A DNA stretch of 44,998 nt from a virus: positions 1 to 44,998 of IMG/VR virus record IMGVR_UViG_3300026118_000020. One strand, 5' to 3'. Shown here in pieces: positions 38,059 to 44,998 of this stretch. How positions within the stretch are numbered: the first letter of the stretch is position 1; every line of letters begins with the position of its first letter. The notes beneath the pieces were generated by a model that saw only the letters and a list, made by a program, of their open reading frames with translations, was not told the DNA's origin and did no database searches. A program made the position numbers and the translations under genes.

Positions 38059-38366
38059 TGTGGAAGGTGGACGCCGTAGGGACGGCGGAGGCGTACGGGT
38101 CAGCCGGGGGTCTGATCGAGTTCGAGCAGCCTGACACCGACGGTGAGATCGCTATCGGGATCGAGGTGGACTCATGCGGGTGCATAAGCGAGGTCTGGGC
38201 CTACCTCGGGCTGAAAGAGCGGCGAGAACTAATCAAGTGGCTACGGGCGAACACGCCCATGGAGGACGAGAATGAGCAACATGCAGCGACGTCTCGAAGC
38301 GATGCGCCGGGACCTACACGAGATGAAACGACTGGTCCGGCTGTCAACGCACGACCTGCGACCTGA
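38058..38366 (+). CDS. Hypothetical protein
   Basis: 102 residues, ATG overlapping the nuclease stop (TGATG). The first 70 residues are well formed (GLIEFEQPDTDGEIAIGIEV, SEVWAYLGLKERRELIKWL); the last 30 lie over the next gene and look disordered. The long overlap of about 95 bases with the next gene is odd, perhaps because a former stop was lost. Confidence 0.6.
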   Translation: MWKVDAVGTAEAYGSAGGLIEFEQPDTDGEIAIGIEVDSCGCISEVWAYLGLKERRELIKWLRANTPMEDENEQHAATSRSDAPGPTRDETTGPAVNARPAT

Positions 38367-38430
38367 GAAGGTGATCGAGCTGATCGATGGTGTGATTCGG
38401 GCCGACCGCGACCGGATCGGACAGCGATGA
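38272..38430 (+). CDS. Small helical protein
   Basis: 52 residues: MSNMQRRLEAMRRDLHEMKR and HDLRPEKVIELIDGVIRADR, two amphipathic helices. ATG after GGAGGACGAG; stop overlaps the next ATG. Basic, perhaps a small coiled-coil DNA- or protein-binding factor. Confidence 0.6.
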   Translation: MSNMQRRLEAMRRDLHEMKRLVRLSTHDLRPEKVIELIDGVIRADRDRIGQR

Positions 38431-38621
38431 TCAAGACGATTCTGTACTGGGAGGTCGAGCCAGGCGCAATCGCTGAAGTCGGCGAGGAGACCTTCGGGCA
38501 GGTTGCCGATAAGCTCGCCCAGAACGCGGCATCGGCACGTAACATGAAGATCGTGGGGGACCGTGAAATCACCAACTCGGACGACGGCAAGCGCAAGATC
38601 TACGTCTGGCACGTCGAATGA
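38427..38621 (+). CDS. Hypothetical small protein
   Basis: 64 residues, alpha/beta pattern (TILYWEVEPGAIAEVG, a helix, GKRKIYVWHVE). ATGA overlaps on both ends. Unrecognised. Confidence 0.7.
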   Translation: MIKTILYWEVEPGAIAEVGEETFGQVADKLAQNAASARNMKIVGDREITNSDDGKRKIYVWHVE

Positions 38622-38827
38622 AGCGACAGGTACAGCTCGTCGGCGGACCGGCTAACGGCAAGCTCGTGATGGTCGAATACACCCAGGACCGATTCCTGTT
38701 CGTTGTCCCGATCGTCGCCGTCTGGACGAATGGTCCGATCGAACCGCAGACCGAGTCGCCTCAGCAGGTCGTCTACACACCGAGACGCCGAGGCGATTAC
38801 AGCTGGTACCCAGAGGGGGAGCAATGA
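38618..38827 (+). CDS. Hypothetical small beta protein
   Basis: 69 residues; the start VQLVGGPANGKLVMVE is a pattern common to small actinophage proteins of unknown function, and the rest is strand-rich with aromatic residues. ATGA overlaps on both ends. Confidence 0.7.
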   Translation: MKRQVQLVGGPANGKLVMVEYTQDRFLFVVPIVAVWTNGPIEPQTESPQQVVYTPRRRGDYSWYPEGEQ

Positions 38828-39087
38828 GAAGGAAACTCGCGGTCACGTTACTGGCCATCAACCTGATCCTGCTGTCGCAGGTCGGGTGGAGTTGCGACAC
38901 GCCGGTCACACCGAAGTCTCAGTGTCAAAGTGGCGCGACCAAGGCCAGTCACAGCGGGGGCAAGACCAAGTACTTCGAATGCCACAACAACGAGTGGATT
39001 CCGGTCGACTGCCTGAACAAGTCGACCAAGAGCAGCGGCGGCCACCACTACACCTGCCGCAGCAACGAGTGGAAGCGCGACAACTGA
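38824..39087 (+). CDS. Secreted Cys-rich protein
   Basis: 87 residues. N-terminal signal sequence (MRRKLAVTLLAINLILLSQV) and five or more Cys in a small mature part with the repeated unit CHNNEWIP and CRSNEWKR. Cys24 right after the hydrophobic core (GWSC) resembles but does not match a lipobox. It would be exported or surface-anchored: superinfection exclusion is a reasonable guess. Confidence 0.7.
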   Translation: MRRKLAVTLLAINLILLSQVGWSCDTPVTPKSQCQSGATKASHSGGKTKYFECHNNEWIPVDCLNKSTKSSGGHHYTCRSNEWKRDN

Positions 39088-39097
39088 ACATCCGGGA

Positions 39098-39140
39098 TTG
39101 ACACCGGGGCAAGACCCATGGTGGGATACCGATATCCCAC
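39098..39140 (+). promoter_or_regulatory. Promoter with overlapping palindrome
   Basis: TTGACA (39098-39103), 18 bases (CCGGGGCAAG like the purZ promoter spacer), then TGGGAT (39122-39127). A perfect 8-bp inverted repeat GTGGGATA-CCGA-TATCCCAC (39121-39140) covers the -10, an operator-like site. The gene start is at 39166 after AAGGAG. Confidence 0.6.
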
Positions 39141-39165
39141 CCGAGTAGGACGAGAAGGAGTTCTA

Positions 39166-39864
39166 GTGGCACTCTCCGCACCGCAGACGATGGGGGACAT
39201 GCTCCCCCAATCGGATGTCAACGGGCACACGATGATCGTGGCCCCGACCGAGTTCATCCCGCACATCCCGACCAAGAACACCAAGGCAGGCGAGCAGTCG
39301 CCCGCGATCCGCTGCAACATCGTCGACTTCTCGGTTGCCGACCCGAACAACCCGGCGATCTACCGGGGCGTCCTGTGGTTCGGCGTGATCTCGGGGTCGC
39401 TGCGGCGGCAGGTCGGTCAGCTTCTGGCGGCTCGGATGGGGCAAGGTCAGGCGACCAACGGCAACAACCCGCCGTGGCAACTGATCGACGTCACAGGCGA
39501 GGCCGACTGGATGGCGTTCATGAACAACTGGCTCGACAACACGCAGGCGGGCAAGGACTTCCAGGCCGAGGCCGAGAACGAGGTCCGGCAGGCGGCACTG
39601 AACACGCCGGTGGCCGGTGCTCCGGCCACCCCCCCGGCACCGGCTGCGGCTGCCCCGCCCGTCCCACCGGCGGCTCCTGTCGTGACCGCCCCGCCCGCTG
39701 CCCCGCCGGTGGCCGTGCCCCCGGCCGCAGCGCCTCCCGTGGCCGCTCCGGCGGCAACCCCGGCTCCTCCGGCGGGTCTGGAGGCTTTGCTCGCTGCCAT
39801 GCCCGATGACCAGCGCGCGGCGGCTCTCGCGGTCCTCGCCGCTCAGAGCCAGGCGGCTCACTGA
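39166..39864 (+). CDS. Possible ssDNA-binding-like protein with Pro/Ala tail
   Basis: 232 residues from GTG 39166 (AAGGAG in front). The first about 130 residues are strand-rich (AIRCNIVDFSVADPNNPAIY, RGVLWFGVISGSLRRQVGQL) as in OB-fold proteins that act in replication; a long Ala/Pro/Val linker (about 150-205) leads to a last helical piece (LEALLAAMPDDQRAAALAVL). Own promoter, placed before the primase gene. Fold suggestion is tentative. Confidence 0.65.
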   Translation: MALSAPQTMGDMLPQSDVNGHTMIVAPTEFIPHIPTKNTKAGEQSPAIRCNIVDFSVADPNNPAIYRGVLWFGVISGSLRRQVGQLLAARMGQGQATNGNNPPWQLIDVTGEADWMAFMNNWLDNTQAGKDFQAEAENEVRQAALNTPVAGAPATPPAPAAAAPPVPPAAPVVTAPPAAPPVAVPPAAAPPVAAPAATPAPPAGLEALLAAMPDDQRAAALAVLAAQSQAAH

Positions 39865-40034
39865 TGAAACCCAACCCGGTGACCCAGGCGGTCGGGGAGA
39901 CTCTCAAGCAGATGCACATGGCCGGTGAGGTCGTGGGCTGGGGCCGAGCGAACGGTCTCGACGAGCCGATGGACGTGATCGGGGTCGAGCTGTCCGACGG
40001 CCGGGAGTTCTTCATCGAGATCAAGGCCGCGTAG
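39864..40034 (+). CDS. Small hypothetical protein
   Basis: 56 residues, ATG overlapping the stop before (TGATG). A helix (VTQAVGETLKQMHMAGEVVG) and two strands (DVIGVELSDGREFFIEIKA). Unrecognised; in operon with 39166 gene. The following gap 40035-40138 has a weak 9-bp repeat (40054-40062 with 40094-40102) and nothing else. Confidence 0.65.
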   Translation: MKPNPVTQAVGETLKQMHMAGEVVGWGRANGLDEPMDVIGVELSDGREFFIEIKAA

Positions 40035-40138
40035 ACGATCCTCCTCGGGACGACTCGGCCCCTGGACACTGAACCCGGAAAGGGCGAGGTCTGGGGGCCG
40101 AGCCGTCGGTTCACACAATTGGATACGAGGGGGAATGG

Positions 40139-42634
40139 GTGTCACTTCCACTCGCCCTGGAATGGGCGTCACAGGGCTGTCGCGTCCTGCCGGTCAACGG
40201 ATCGACGAAGCGACCCCTGATAAAAGCATGGCAAGAGAACTGCACGACGGACGAGGAGCAGATCAGGGAGTGGTGGCGTGAGTATCCTCAAGCGCGTGTG
40301 GGCATCGCAACCGGGGACGGCGGATTTGACGTCCTGGACTTCGATGTCTCGGACGGCAAGCCTGGCCTCGCCCAGATGGAGCGGCTTCTCGACCTTGGCG
40401 TCTTGGTGCCAGGTACGTTCTGGCTGGTCAGTACTCCATCCGGTGGTCGGCACGTGTACCTGCGGGGCACCGATCAGCGAAACAAGCAGAACGACAAGAG
40501 CGTGCCCGGTGTTGACTTTCGAGGCGTCGGGGGCATGGTCCTCGCTTTCGGCAACCCTGGATACCGCCGCATCACAGGTTCCGGTCTTGGACGGGACGAT
40601 CTCAAGACAGTTGACTGGGGTTCAGTCGTCGCTGCTCTCGCGCCCGAACCTGTGGTGGATCGGTCCGAGCCTTTACGACACCCGATCGGCGTTCAGGATG
40701 CTCAACACCGGCCAGTAACGTCCAAGCTGGTCGCGCCGAATCGTGCGGCCTATGACAACCCGGTCGGCGAAGAGTCACCGCTCGACTGGTTCTGCAGTCA
40801 CAACGATCTAAGTGACCTGCTTAGGGCTGACGGCTGGCAGTATGCCTACGAACACGGGGGACGAGACTACTGGGTGCGTCCAGGCAAAGACCCGAAAGAC
40901 GGCGTGTCCGCCAACGTCATGATCAACCCTGACGGTCGGCAGACGCTGATGAATTTCAGCAGCTCCGTCGGTTTGCCGACCGACCGGGGGTTGAGCGCTG
41001 CGCAGTATTGGGCGTACACCCGACACCGAGGCGACATGCGGGCGGCGGCCGGTGAGATCCGCCGGACGCTCATGCCCCGCCGGACGCCCCCGGGAGGTCA
41101 CGGGACGAACCAGACGGCCGTGGGGGGCACGGACGCACCCCCGGCCGCTCCTGTGGCCTCGGAGACGCCCTCCAGCGGGCAACTGGTACCAGCGGACAAG
41201 GCTGGTATCCCAGAGATGGTGCAACAGTTCTGGAAGGCACGGCCCGAGCTGGCCGAGGTGTACTGGCAAGCACAGATCAGCGACACCTCGCCGTGGGCCG
41301 TCCTCGGTACCGTGCTGGCTTGCGTCGCCGGACGAGTCGGACCGCACGTGCGAATCCCGCCGAAGGGAGGAGTAGGGGCGGCAGCGAGCCTGAACATCCT
41401 GGTAGCCATCAACGGCGACTCGGGGGAAGGCAAGGGGGTCTCGGGGCAGGTTGCGCGTGGATTCTGCGGAGCACCCTACCCGCCGTGGCGCAAGCCGGGC
41501 ACCGGGCAGGGTATCGCCGCGATGTTCACTGAGCAGACAAAAGAGGGGCCGGTCCAGTCCAACGATACCGTGATCTTGAACGTCACCGAGATCACGCAGC
41601 TCGGGGCACACATGGACCAGCGAGGCGCAACCATCACATCCACGTTACTTGAAGTCTACATGGGGGAGGAGCTAGGAGAGCACTATGCCAACAAGGAGCT
41701 GCGTCGACCTGTCCGTGAAGGTCAGTATCGACTCGCGCTGGTCGCAGGTGTTCAGCCTGACAACGCCGCGATCCTATTCGATCACGCGGTATCCGGGCTG
41801 CCGCAACGTTTCCTGTGGTTACCGGCCTTCTGGGAATCTGCGGTCGTACCTGAAGGGCTGCTTGAGCCACCAGCTCCGGGGCCAGCGCTGCGCAAATGGC
41901 ACGGCTGGCAGGCGGTACATCCAGGCACACTCGACGAAAGCCTTCAACTCGCTGACGAGTGGAGTCCGTCTTCTGGACTCGCCGCGCCTGGCCCTGGAAA
42001 GAAAAAAGCCGAGCCCGAGGCGGTCAGTGCTCCAAGCAAGGACGAACTCCTGGTTACGTATGCGCCTGGGGTTCGCAGGCACATCGAGACTGACAGGAGG
42101 CGCAGGCGCAACGAGATCCGGCGCAAGAAGGCCGAGGGCATCGACGCTGCCGACCCGGATTCGCACGTCCTACTGACCCGCATCAAGATTGCCGCTCACC
42201 TAGCCATCTGGCTCGACAACACCACTCACATCAGCGACGAGATCTGGGAGCTGTCGGCAGTCCCGATCTGGGTTAGCAATCGGACCCGCATCGAGGCCGA
42301 GAAACGCATCCAGAAAGCGCAAGAGAACAAGAGCGCCGGACGGGCACGTGCCATGGTCGCCCAGAAGGCAATCATCGAGGAGGCGGACGACCACAAACGC
42401 AACGCCGTCTACATCAACGCGCTCGACCGGCTGGTTCACGTGCTGGGTAGCACACCTGGGTGGCTCACGACCCGCGCCGTGAATGCCAAGCTCAACTCAC
42501 GAGAAAAGAAAGCCTGGCGCGAGGCAGGCTACGAGATGACCGAGATGCTCGGCGATCTGGTCCTCGCCGACAAGGTGGAGACTCAGGAAGTCCAGCGGGG
42601 CGGCAACACCGCAGTCGAGTGGCGCGCCAAGTGA
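40139..42634 (+). CDS. Primase-polymerase / DUF3987-type ATPase fusion
   Basis: Likely replication protein, 831 residues from GTG 40139. N-terminal bifunctional primase-polymerase (archaeo-eukaryotic primase) domain, about 1-175, with LDFDVSDG (DxD at 67-69) and STPSGGRHVYLRG (His105). The middle domain has a P-loop INGDSGEGKGVS (424-435) and a VILNVTEITQ segment like DUF3987 ATPases. The C-terminus (about 750-831) looks like a winged helix. It is the only polymerase-like enzyme in the window. In Z phage S-2L a PrimPol copies the modified genome. Confidence 0.85.
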   Translation: MSLPLALEWASQGCRVLPVNGSTKRPLIKAWQENCTTDEEQIREWWREYPQARVGIATGDGGFDVLDFDVSDGKPGLAQMERLLDLGVLVPGTFWLVSTPSGGRHVYLRGTDQRNKQNDKSVPGVDFRGVGGMVLAFGNPGYRRITGSGLGRDDLKTVDWGSVVAALAPEPVVDRSEPLRHPIGVQDAQHRPVTSKLVAPNRAAYDNPVGEESPLDWFCSHNDLSDLLRADGWQYAYEHGGRDYWVRPGKDPKDGVSANVMINPDGRQTLMNFSSSVGLPTDRGLSAAQYWAYTRHRGDMRAAAGEIRRTLMPRRTPPGGHGTNQTAVGGTDAPPAAPVASETPSSGQLVPADKAGIPEMVQQFWKARPELAEVYWQAQISDTSPWAVLGTVLACVAGRVGPHVRIPPKGGVGAAASLNILVAINGDSGEGKGVSGQVARGFCGAPYPPWRKPGTGQGIAAMFTEQTKEGPVQSNDTVILNVTEITQLGAHMDQRGATITSTLLEVYMGEELGEHYANKELRRPVREGQYRLALVAGVQPDNAAILFDHAVSGLPQRFLWLPAFWESAVVPEGLLEPPAPGPALRKWHGWQAVHPGTLDESLQLADEWSPSSGLAAPGPGKKKAEPEAVSAPSKDELLVTYAPGVRRHIETDRRRRRNEIRRKKAEGIDAADPDSHVLLTRIKIAAHLAIWLDNTTHISDEIWELSAVPIWVSNRTRIEAEKRIQKAQENKSAGRARAMVAQKAIIEEADDHKRNAVYINALDRLVHVLGSTPGWLTTRAVNAKLNSREKKAWREAGYEMTEMLGDLVLADKVETQEVQRGGNTAVEWRAK

Positions 42635-42871
42635 AGGCGGGGGGGTGTAGGACGTGTAGGACAGTCCTACACCCCCCCGGCGCATACGCACAGACGATTA
42701 CTGACTGTTATACAGCCCAGGATAGTTGTTGTGACAAAGATCCCCGGTCAGAGGCCATGTGGGGCGTTGTCGCCCGTCGAGGGGGATTACGTATTGTTAT
42801 TGCGTCCGGCCGCCGGGGGGGTGTAGGACTGTCCTACACGTCCTACACCTCTAGTCGTGGAGACAGTTGTC
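42635..42871. other. Putative replication origin with 39-bp inverted repeats
   Basis: 237-base gap after the primase gene. Two perfect 39-base inverted repeats (42644-42682 and 42811-42849) enclose 128 bases. Each arm has three copies of GTGTAGGAC, ordered forward-forward-reverse and forward-reverse-reverse. Within each arm a long hairpin can form (16 bp at 42638-42653 with 42664-42679). The centre has AT-richer parts such as GATTACTGACTGTTATACAG (TTATACA resembles a DnaA box) and TTACGTATTGTTATTG. Iteron-like copies plus AT-rich centre beside the primase suggest an origin; a terminator is the alternative for the first arm. Confidence 0.6.
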
Positions 42872-43219
42872 GTGCCACCTAAGAAAAGAGCGAATCCGAG
42901 ACCGGTCTATCTGGAGACGACGATTCCGGTCATCAGACGACACTCGTGTGGTGTGTGGCTCGCTGCCGGGGTCGCTGAGGGCATGAAGGCCGAGGTCGAG
43001 CTGATCATTCTGGATACTTATCAGCGTCTATGGTGCATTTGTGGGCGTATACCGATGTACTGCCTGCGCCGGACAGGGCTCGTCCAGATGGATCCGGGGC
43101 GACTCACCGACCCACGGAATGCCGACCTGATGCCTCAGCACTATTGTCATATCAAGTGGCCGCAACCACCACCTGCTCGGCTTCCGCGACCAGCTAACGA
43201 GGATATCCCACCCTACTGA
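42872..43219 (+). CDS. Cys/His-containing hypothetical protein
   Basis: 115 residues. GTG 42872 is preferred because GGAGACA lies before it; GTG 42857 would add five residues. HSCG, WCICG, MYC and HYCH could form one or two metal sites, so a DNA- or protein-binding role is likely, directly beside the putative origin. Unrecognised. Confidence 0.6.
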   Translation: MPPKKRANPRPVYLETTIPVIRRHSCGVWLAAGVAEGMKAEVELIILDTYQRLWCICGRIPMYCLRRTGLVQMDPGRLTDPRNADLMPQHYCHIKWPQPPPARLPRPANEDIPPY

Positions 43220-43231
43220 TAGGATGGCCCC

Positions 43232-43453
43232 ATGAACACTCTAACCTACCCCGAGGCGGGGACCAACGCAGCCAGCGTCCTCGACTATATCCGGTCGAAT
43301 CCGGAGACGTCCCGAAACTCGATCATCACGGCCCTGGAGCTTAACTCCAGTGTCGTAAAGAAAGTGGTTGTGTCCCTGCTGCGCCACGAACTGATCGAGG
43401 ACAACCCGGACGGACGCGGGTATCACCGGTACTCCGTGAAGGCCGCCTCGTGA
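43232..43453 (+). CDS. Winged-helix DNA-binding protein
   Basis: 73 residues: ASVLDYIRSNPETSRNSIIT then LNSSVVKKVVVSLLRHELI and a wing DGRGYHRYSV, a complete small winged helix. ATG after ATAGGATGGCCCC. A regulator or origin-binding factor, given its neighbours. Confidence 0.75.
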   Translation: MNTLTYPEAGTNAASVLDYIRSNPETSRNSIITALELNSSVVKKVVVSLLRHELIEDNPDGRGYHRYSVKAAS

Positions 43454-43680
43454 AGGTCCGGGTCGAGGGCAGCGGGCATTGCGTCGAGATCGAGATCAAC
43501 GATGCCGAGATGATCTCGGCGAAGGCCCTGACCCGTCTGGCCGAGCGGACCTGGATGCGCACGAAGAGTCCCGAACGCCAGCAGATCGGATATGCGGGGC
43601 AGCTGACTGAACGGACCCACGATCGGCCCGTTCAGGGGGCCGGTGACTATCAACGGCAGGTGCGGCCGGTGACGGCATGA
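43450..43680 (+). CDS. Hypothetical small protein
   Basis: 76 residues, GTG in GTGA overlap. Strands at the start (VRVEGSGHCVEIEIND) and an Arg-rich helix and tail. Unrecognised. Stop overlaps the next start (ATGA). Confidence 0.65.
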   Translation: MKVRVEGSGHCVEIEINDAEMISAKALTRLAERTWMRTKSPERQQIGYAGQLTERTHDRPVQGAGDYQRQVRPVTA

Positions 43681-44198
43681 CCCTGGAGTACATGCGACCC
43701 TGGCCAGACCTCGACCGGATCACGGCATGGCAAGCCCAGGAGCGAATGGCGGCGGGAATTCGGTGTTGGAACTGTCAGGCTGCCAACAAGAAGCTCAAGC
43801 CGGTACCGGGACTCAAGGACCGGCTCGGATGCACCGGCTGCCTTCGAGAGCGCAAGAAGGCGAAGCGGGAGACGGCGCGCAACGCCCGACAGGTGCGCAC
43901 CTTCGGAGTCACTGCGGCCGAGGGTGACGCCATAGTCGAATACCAGGGCGGTGGGTGCATCTGCGCCGAGTGGACCGGGTACAACGGAAATAGCAGGTCA
44001 CTCAGCACCGACCACGACCACCGGACAGGGGTGGTCCGAGGGAAACTGTGCAAGCACTGCAACGACCTGCTCGGCCGAATCAAGGACGACCCGGAGTACT
44101 TCCGGCGGATGATCGCCTACCTGGCCAACCCACCGGCCGTGCGGCTACTCGGAGAAAGGGTGGTGCCCGGACATGAAGATCCCGGAAAGGGCGAATGA
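43677..44198 (+). CDS. Endonuclease VII-like (recombination) nuclease
   Basis: Cuts branched DNA such as Holliday junctions before packaging. 173 residues. An extra Cys pair set (CWNC at 30-33, CTGC at 52-55) is followed by the endonuclease VII core: CIC (94-96), STDHDHRTGVVRGKLCKHC (His113/Asp114/His115; Cys125, Cys128) and NDLLGRIKDD. All metal and catalytic positions are present. ATG in ATGA overlap. Confidence 0.88.
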   Translation: MTLEYMRPWPDLDRITAWQAQERMAAGIRCWNCQAANKKLKPVPGLKDRLGCTGCLRERKKAKRETARNARQVRTFGVTAAEGDAIVEYQGGGCICAEWTGYNGNSRSLSTDHDHRTGVVRGKLCKHCNDLLGRIKDDPEYFRRMIAYLANPPAVRLLGERVVPGHEDPGKGE

Positions 44199-44412
44199 CA
44201 CGGACCCGGTTCTGGTGTTGGTGGCACCGGAGCTAGTCACCGAGCTGGGCGAGTGGAGTAGGCCGGTACAGGTTCGGATCGAACGCCGGAACGGCGCGTG
44301 GGAGATGATCGCCCGGACCCACATCTGCCCAGAACCGATGCGGGTGCGCGGCATGGGCGGCCCTGGGTACAGCGCGACCGGACCGATGCCGGATAACCTG
44401 GGATCCTGCTAG
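44173..44412 (+). CDS. Hypothetical protein
   Basis: 79 residues; ATG 44173 overlaps the endonuclease VII gene by 26 bases. Strand-rich (PVLVLVAPELVTELG, VQVRIERRNGAWEMIA), Gly/Pro-rich tail. Unrecognised. Confidence 0.6.
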   Translation: MKIPERANDTDPVLVLVAPELVTELGEWSRPVQVRIERRNGAWEMIARTHICPEPMRVRGMGGPGYSATGPMPDNLGSC

Positions 44413-44430
44413 GGCGGAGGGATAAACGCG

Positions 44431-44958
44431 ATGACGGATGACCTGCTACAATACGCCCAGGACCCTTCCGGGGTGGGAGGTCTGCGGGGACCGGAGCTGC
44501 TGGCCATGGCAACTCCGGTCCCTCCTATCGATCCCCGCACCAAACCATCTCGATCCCGACCCAATCGTGGGCGCAAACGCAGGTACATAGGTCCCCTGCT
44601 CGCAGAACCCCCCTGGGATATATTGAAGGCGACGGGATACCCCATACCCCCCGACCTTACACCCCTACCCATAGTACCCCCCATGTGGAGGAGGGGGCCC
44701 AGGTACCAGGAATGGCGAGTGCAGGTCCACAGCATGTGGGGCACGACCTGCCACTTGTGCGGGCACGAGCAGGCGCACACGGCCGACCACCTGGTCCCGC
44801 TATCGACCTGGGGCAACCAGCCATACGACCCACGACTGAGCCGACCCGCCCATGGCATAGAGGGTTGCCCGACCTGCTATGTCAAGTGCAATAGCAGTAG
44901 AGGAAACAGGGCATTGGCAATTCAGATTGCAAATTATCGGCCAGCAATTGAGTTGTGA
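44431..44958 (+). CDS. HNH endonuclease
   Basis: 175 residues. The first about 90 residues are Pro/Arg-rich; the HNH core is at 96-165: RVQVHSMWGTTCHLCGHEQ (Cys107, Cys110), TADHLVPLS (Asp119, His120) and GCPTCYVKCNSSRGNR (Cys146, Cys149, Asn154). HNH genes next to the terminase act with TerL in cos cleavage in many HK97-type phages. On a circular map this gene lies just before the terminase genes, as expected. Confidence 0.9.
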   Translation: MTDDLLQYAQDPSGVGGLRGPELLAMATPVPPIDPRTKPSRSRPNRGRKRRYIGPLLAEPPWDILKATGYPIPPDLTPLPIVPPMWRRGPRYQEWRVQVHSMWGTTCHLCGHEQAHTADHLVPLSTWGNQPYDPRLSRPAHGIEGCPTCYVKCNSSRGNRALAIQIANYRPAIEL

Positions 44959-44998
44959 AAATGGACCGGCTTTTTAAGAGGAGTTGGGAAAGCACGAC
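44959..44998. other. Right end of window
   Basis: Forty bases after the HNH gene with no complete gene. An AGAGGAG ribosome-like site (about 44978) points at something that would start beyond the window or at its left end if the molecule is circular. Confidence 0.35.

Noticed and set aside
1-44998. tRNA, rRNA or transposable elements
   Set aside because: No tRNA-like cloverleaf, rRNA sequence, transposase or insertion-sequence ends were recognised by eye; a tRNA scan could still find a degenerate one.
44947-44998. Reading frame that could run over the ends of the window into base 1-253
   Set aside because: It is open across the joined ends but has no ribosome site at its ATG and a shadow-like composition after base 32; circularity is also unproven.

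Overview
The window reads as a nearly complete genome (about 45 kb) of a tailed double-stranded DNA phage of siphovirus type that infects a high-GC Gram-positive (actinobacterial) host. The evidence is GC-rich codons, many GTG starts with GTGA/ATGA overlaps, a WhiB-family protein, actinobacterial-type parS and Crp/GlxR sites, and a canonical HK97-type head and tail module. No integrase, excisionase or convincing immunity repressor is visible, so a virulent life style is likely. There is no mycolic-acid esterase (lysin B), which mildly favours a host without mycolic acids, such as Streptomyces or a relative. The genus cannot be fixed from sequence alone.

Layout. (1) 75-20081, + strand: packaging and virion genes. 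These are terminase, portal, two fibre-like genes, protease, major capsid, a glycosyltransferase/CmcI-like/glycosyltransferase cassette, connectors, two tandem tail-tube paralogues, tail assembly chaperone with a -1 frameshift, tape measure, a 1062-residue tail-tip protein and a glycine-rich fibre. (2) 20097-22400, + strand: amidase endolysin, three small membrane proteins, and a secreted protein resembling I36 peptidase inhibitors. (3) 22562-25124, - strand: small genes including a WhiB. (4) 25312-29229: mostly + strand small genes, several driven by a repeated module of terminator hairpin, TATGGTAGAAT promoter, 5'UTR hairpin and strong ribosome binding site. (5) 29296-34157: nucleotide-modification region, with purZ-like, mazZ-like and a deoxyribosyltransferase-like/dUTPase fusion on the - strand and purB diverging on the + strand. 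(6) 34154-42634, + strand: HTH protein, UvrD-like helicase, Cas4-like nuclease, many small genes, and a primase-polymerase/ATPase. (7) 42635-44958: a putative replication origin, a winged-helix protein, an endonuclease VII-like protein and an HNH endonuclease.

The headline system is region 5. A MazG-like pyrophosphohydrolase (MazZ type), a short adenylosuccinate synthetase with Ser in place of the catalytic Asp (PurZ type) and a phage-encoded adenylosuccinate lyase (PurB) together form the known route from dGTP to 2-aminoadenine deoxynucleotide (Z). The phage genome is therefore predicted to carry Z in place of A. The window shows neither the HD-type dATPase DatZ nor a family A polymerase DpoZ. 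The only polymerase-like enzyme is a primase-polymerase, as in cyanophage S-2L. A deoxyribosyltransferase-like domain fused to dUTPase sits in the same operon and might take a pool-cleaning role (inference).

Other unusual signals are two identical 14-base parS-like sites in the loops of terminator hairpins, a perfect Crp/GlxR-type site, and a pair of perfect 39-bp inverted repeats flanking a 128-bp segment just after the primase gene.
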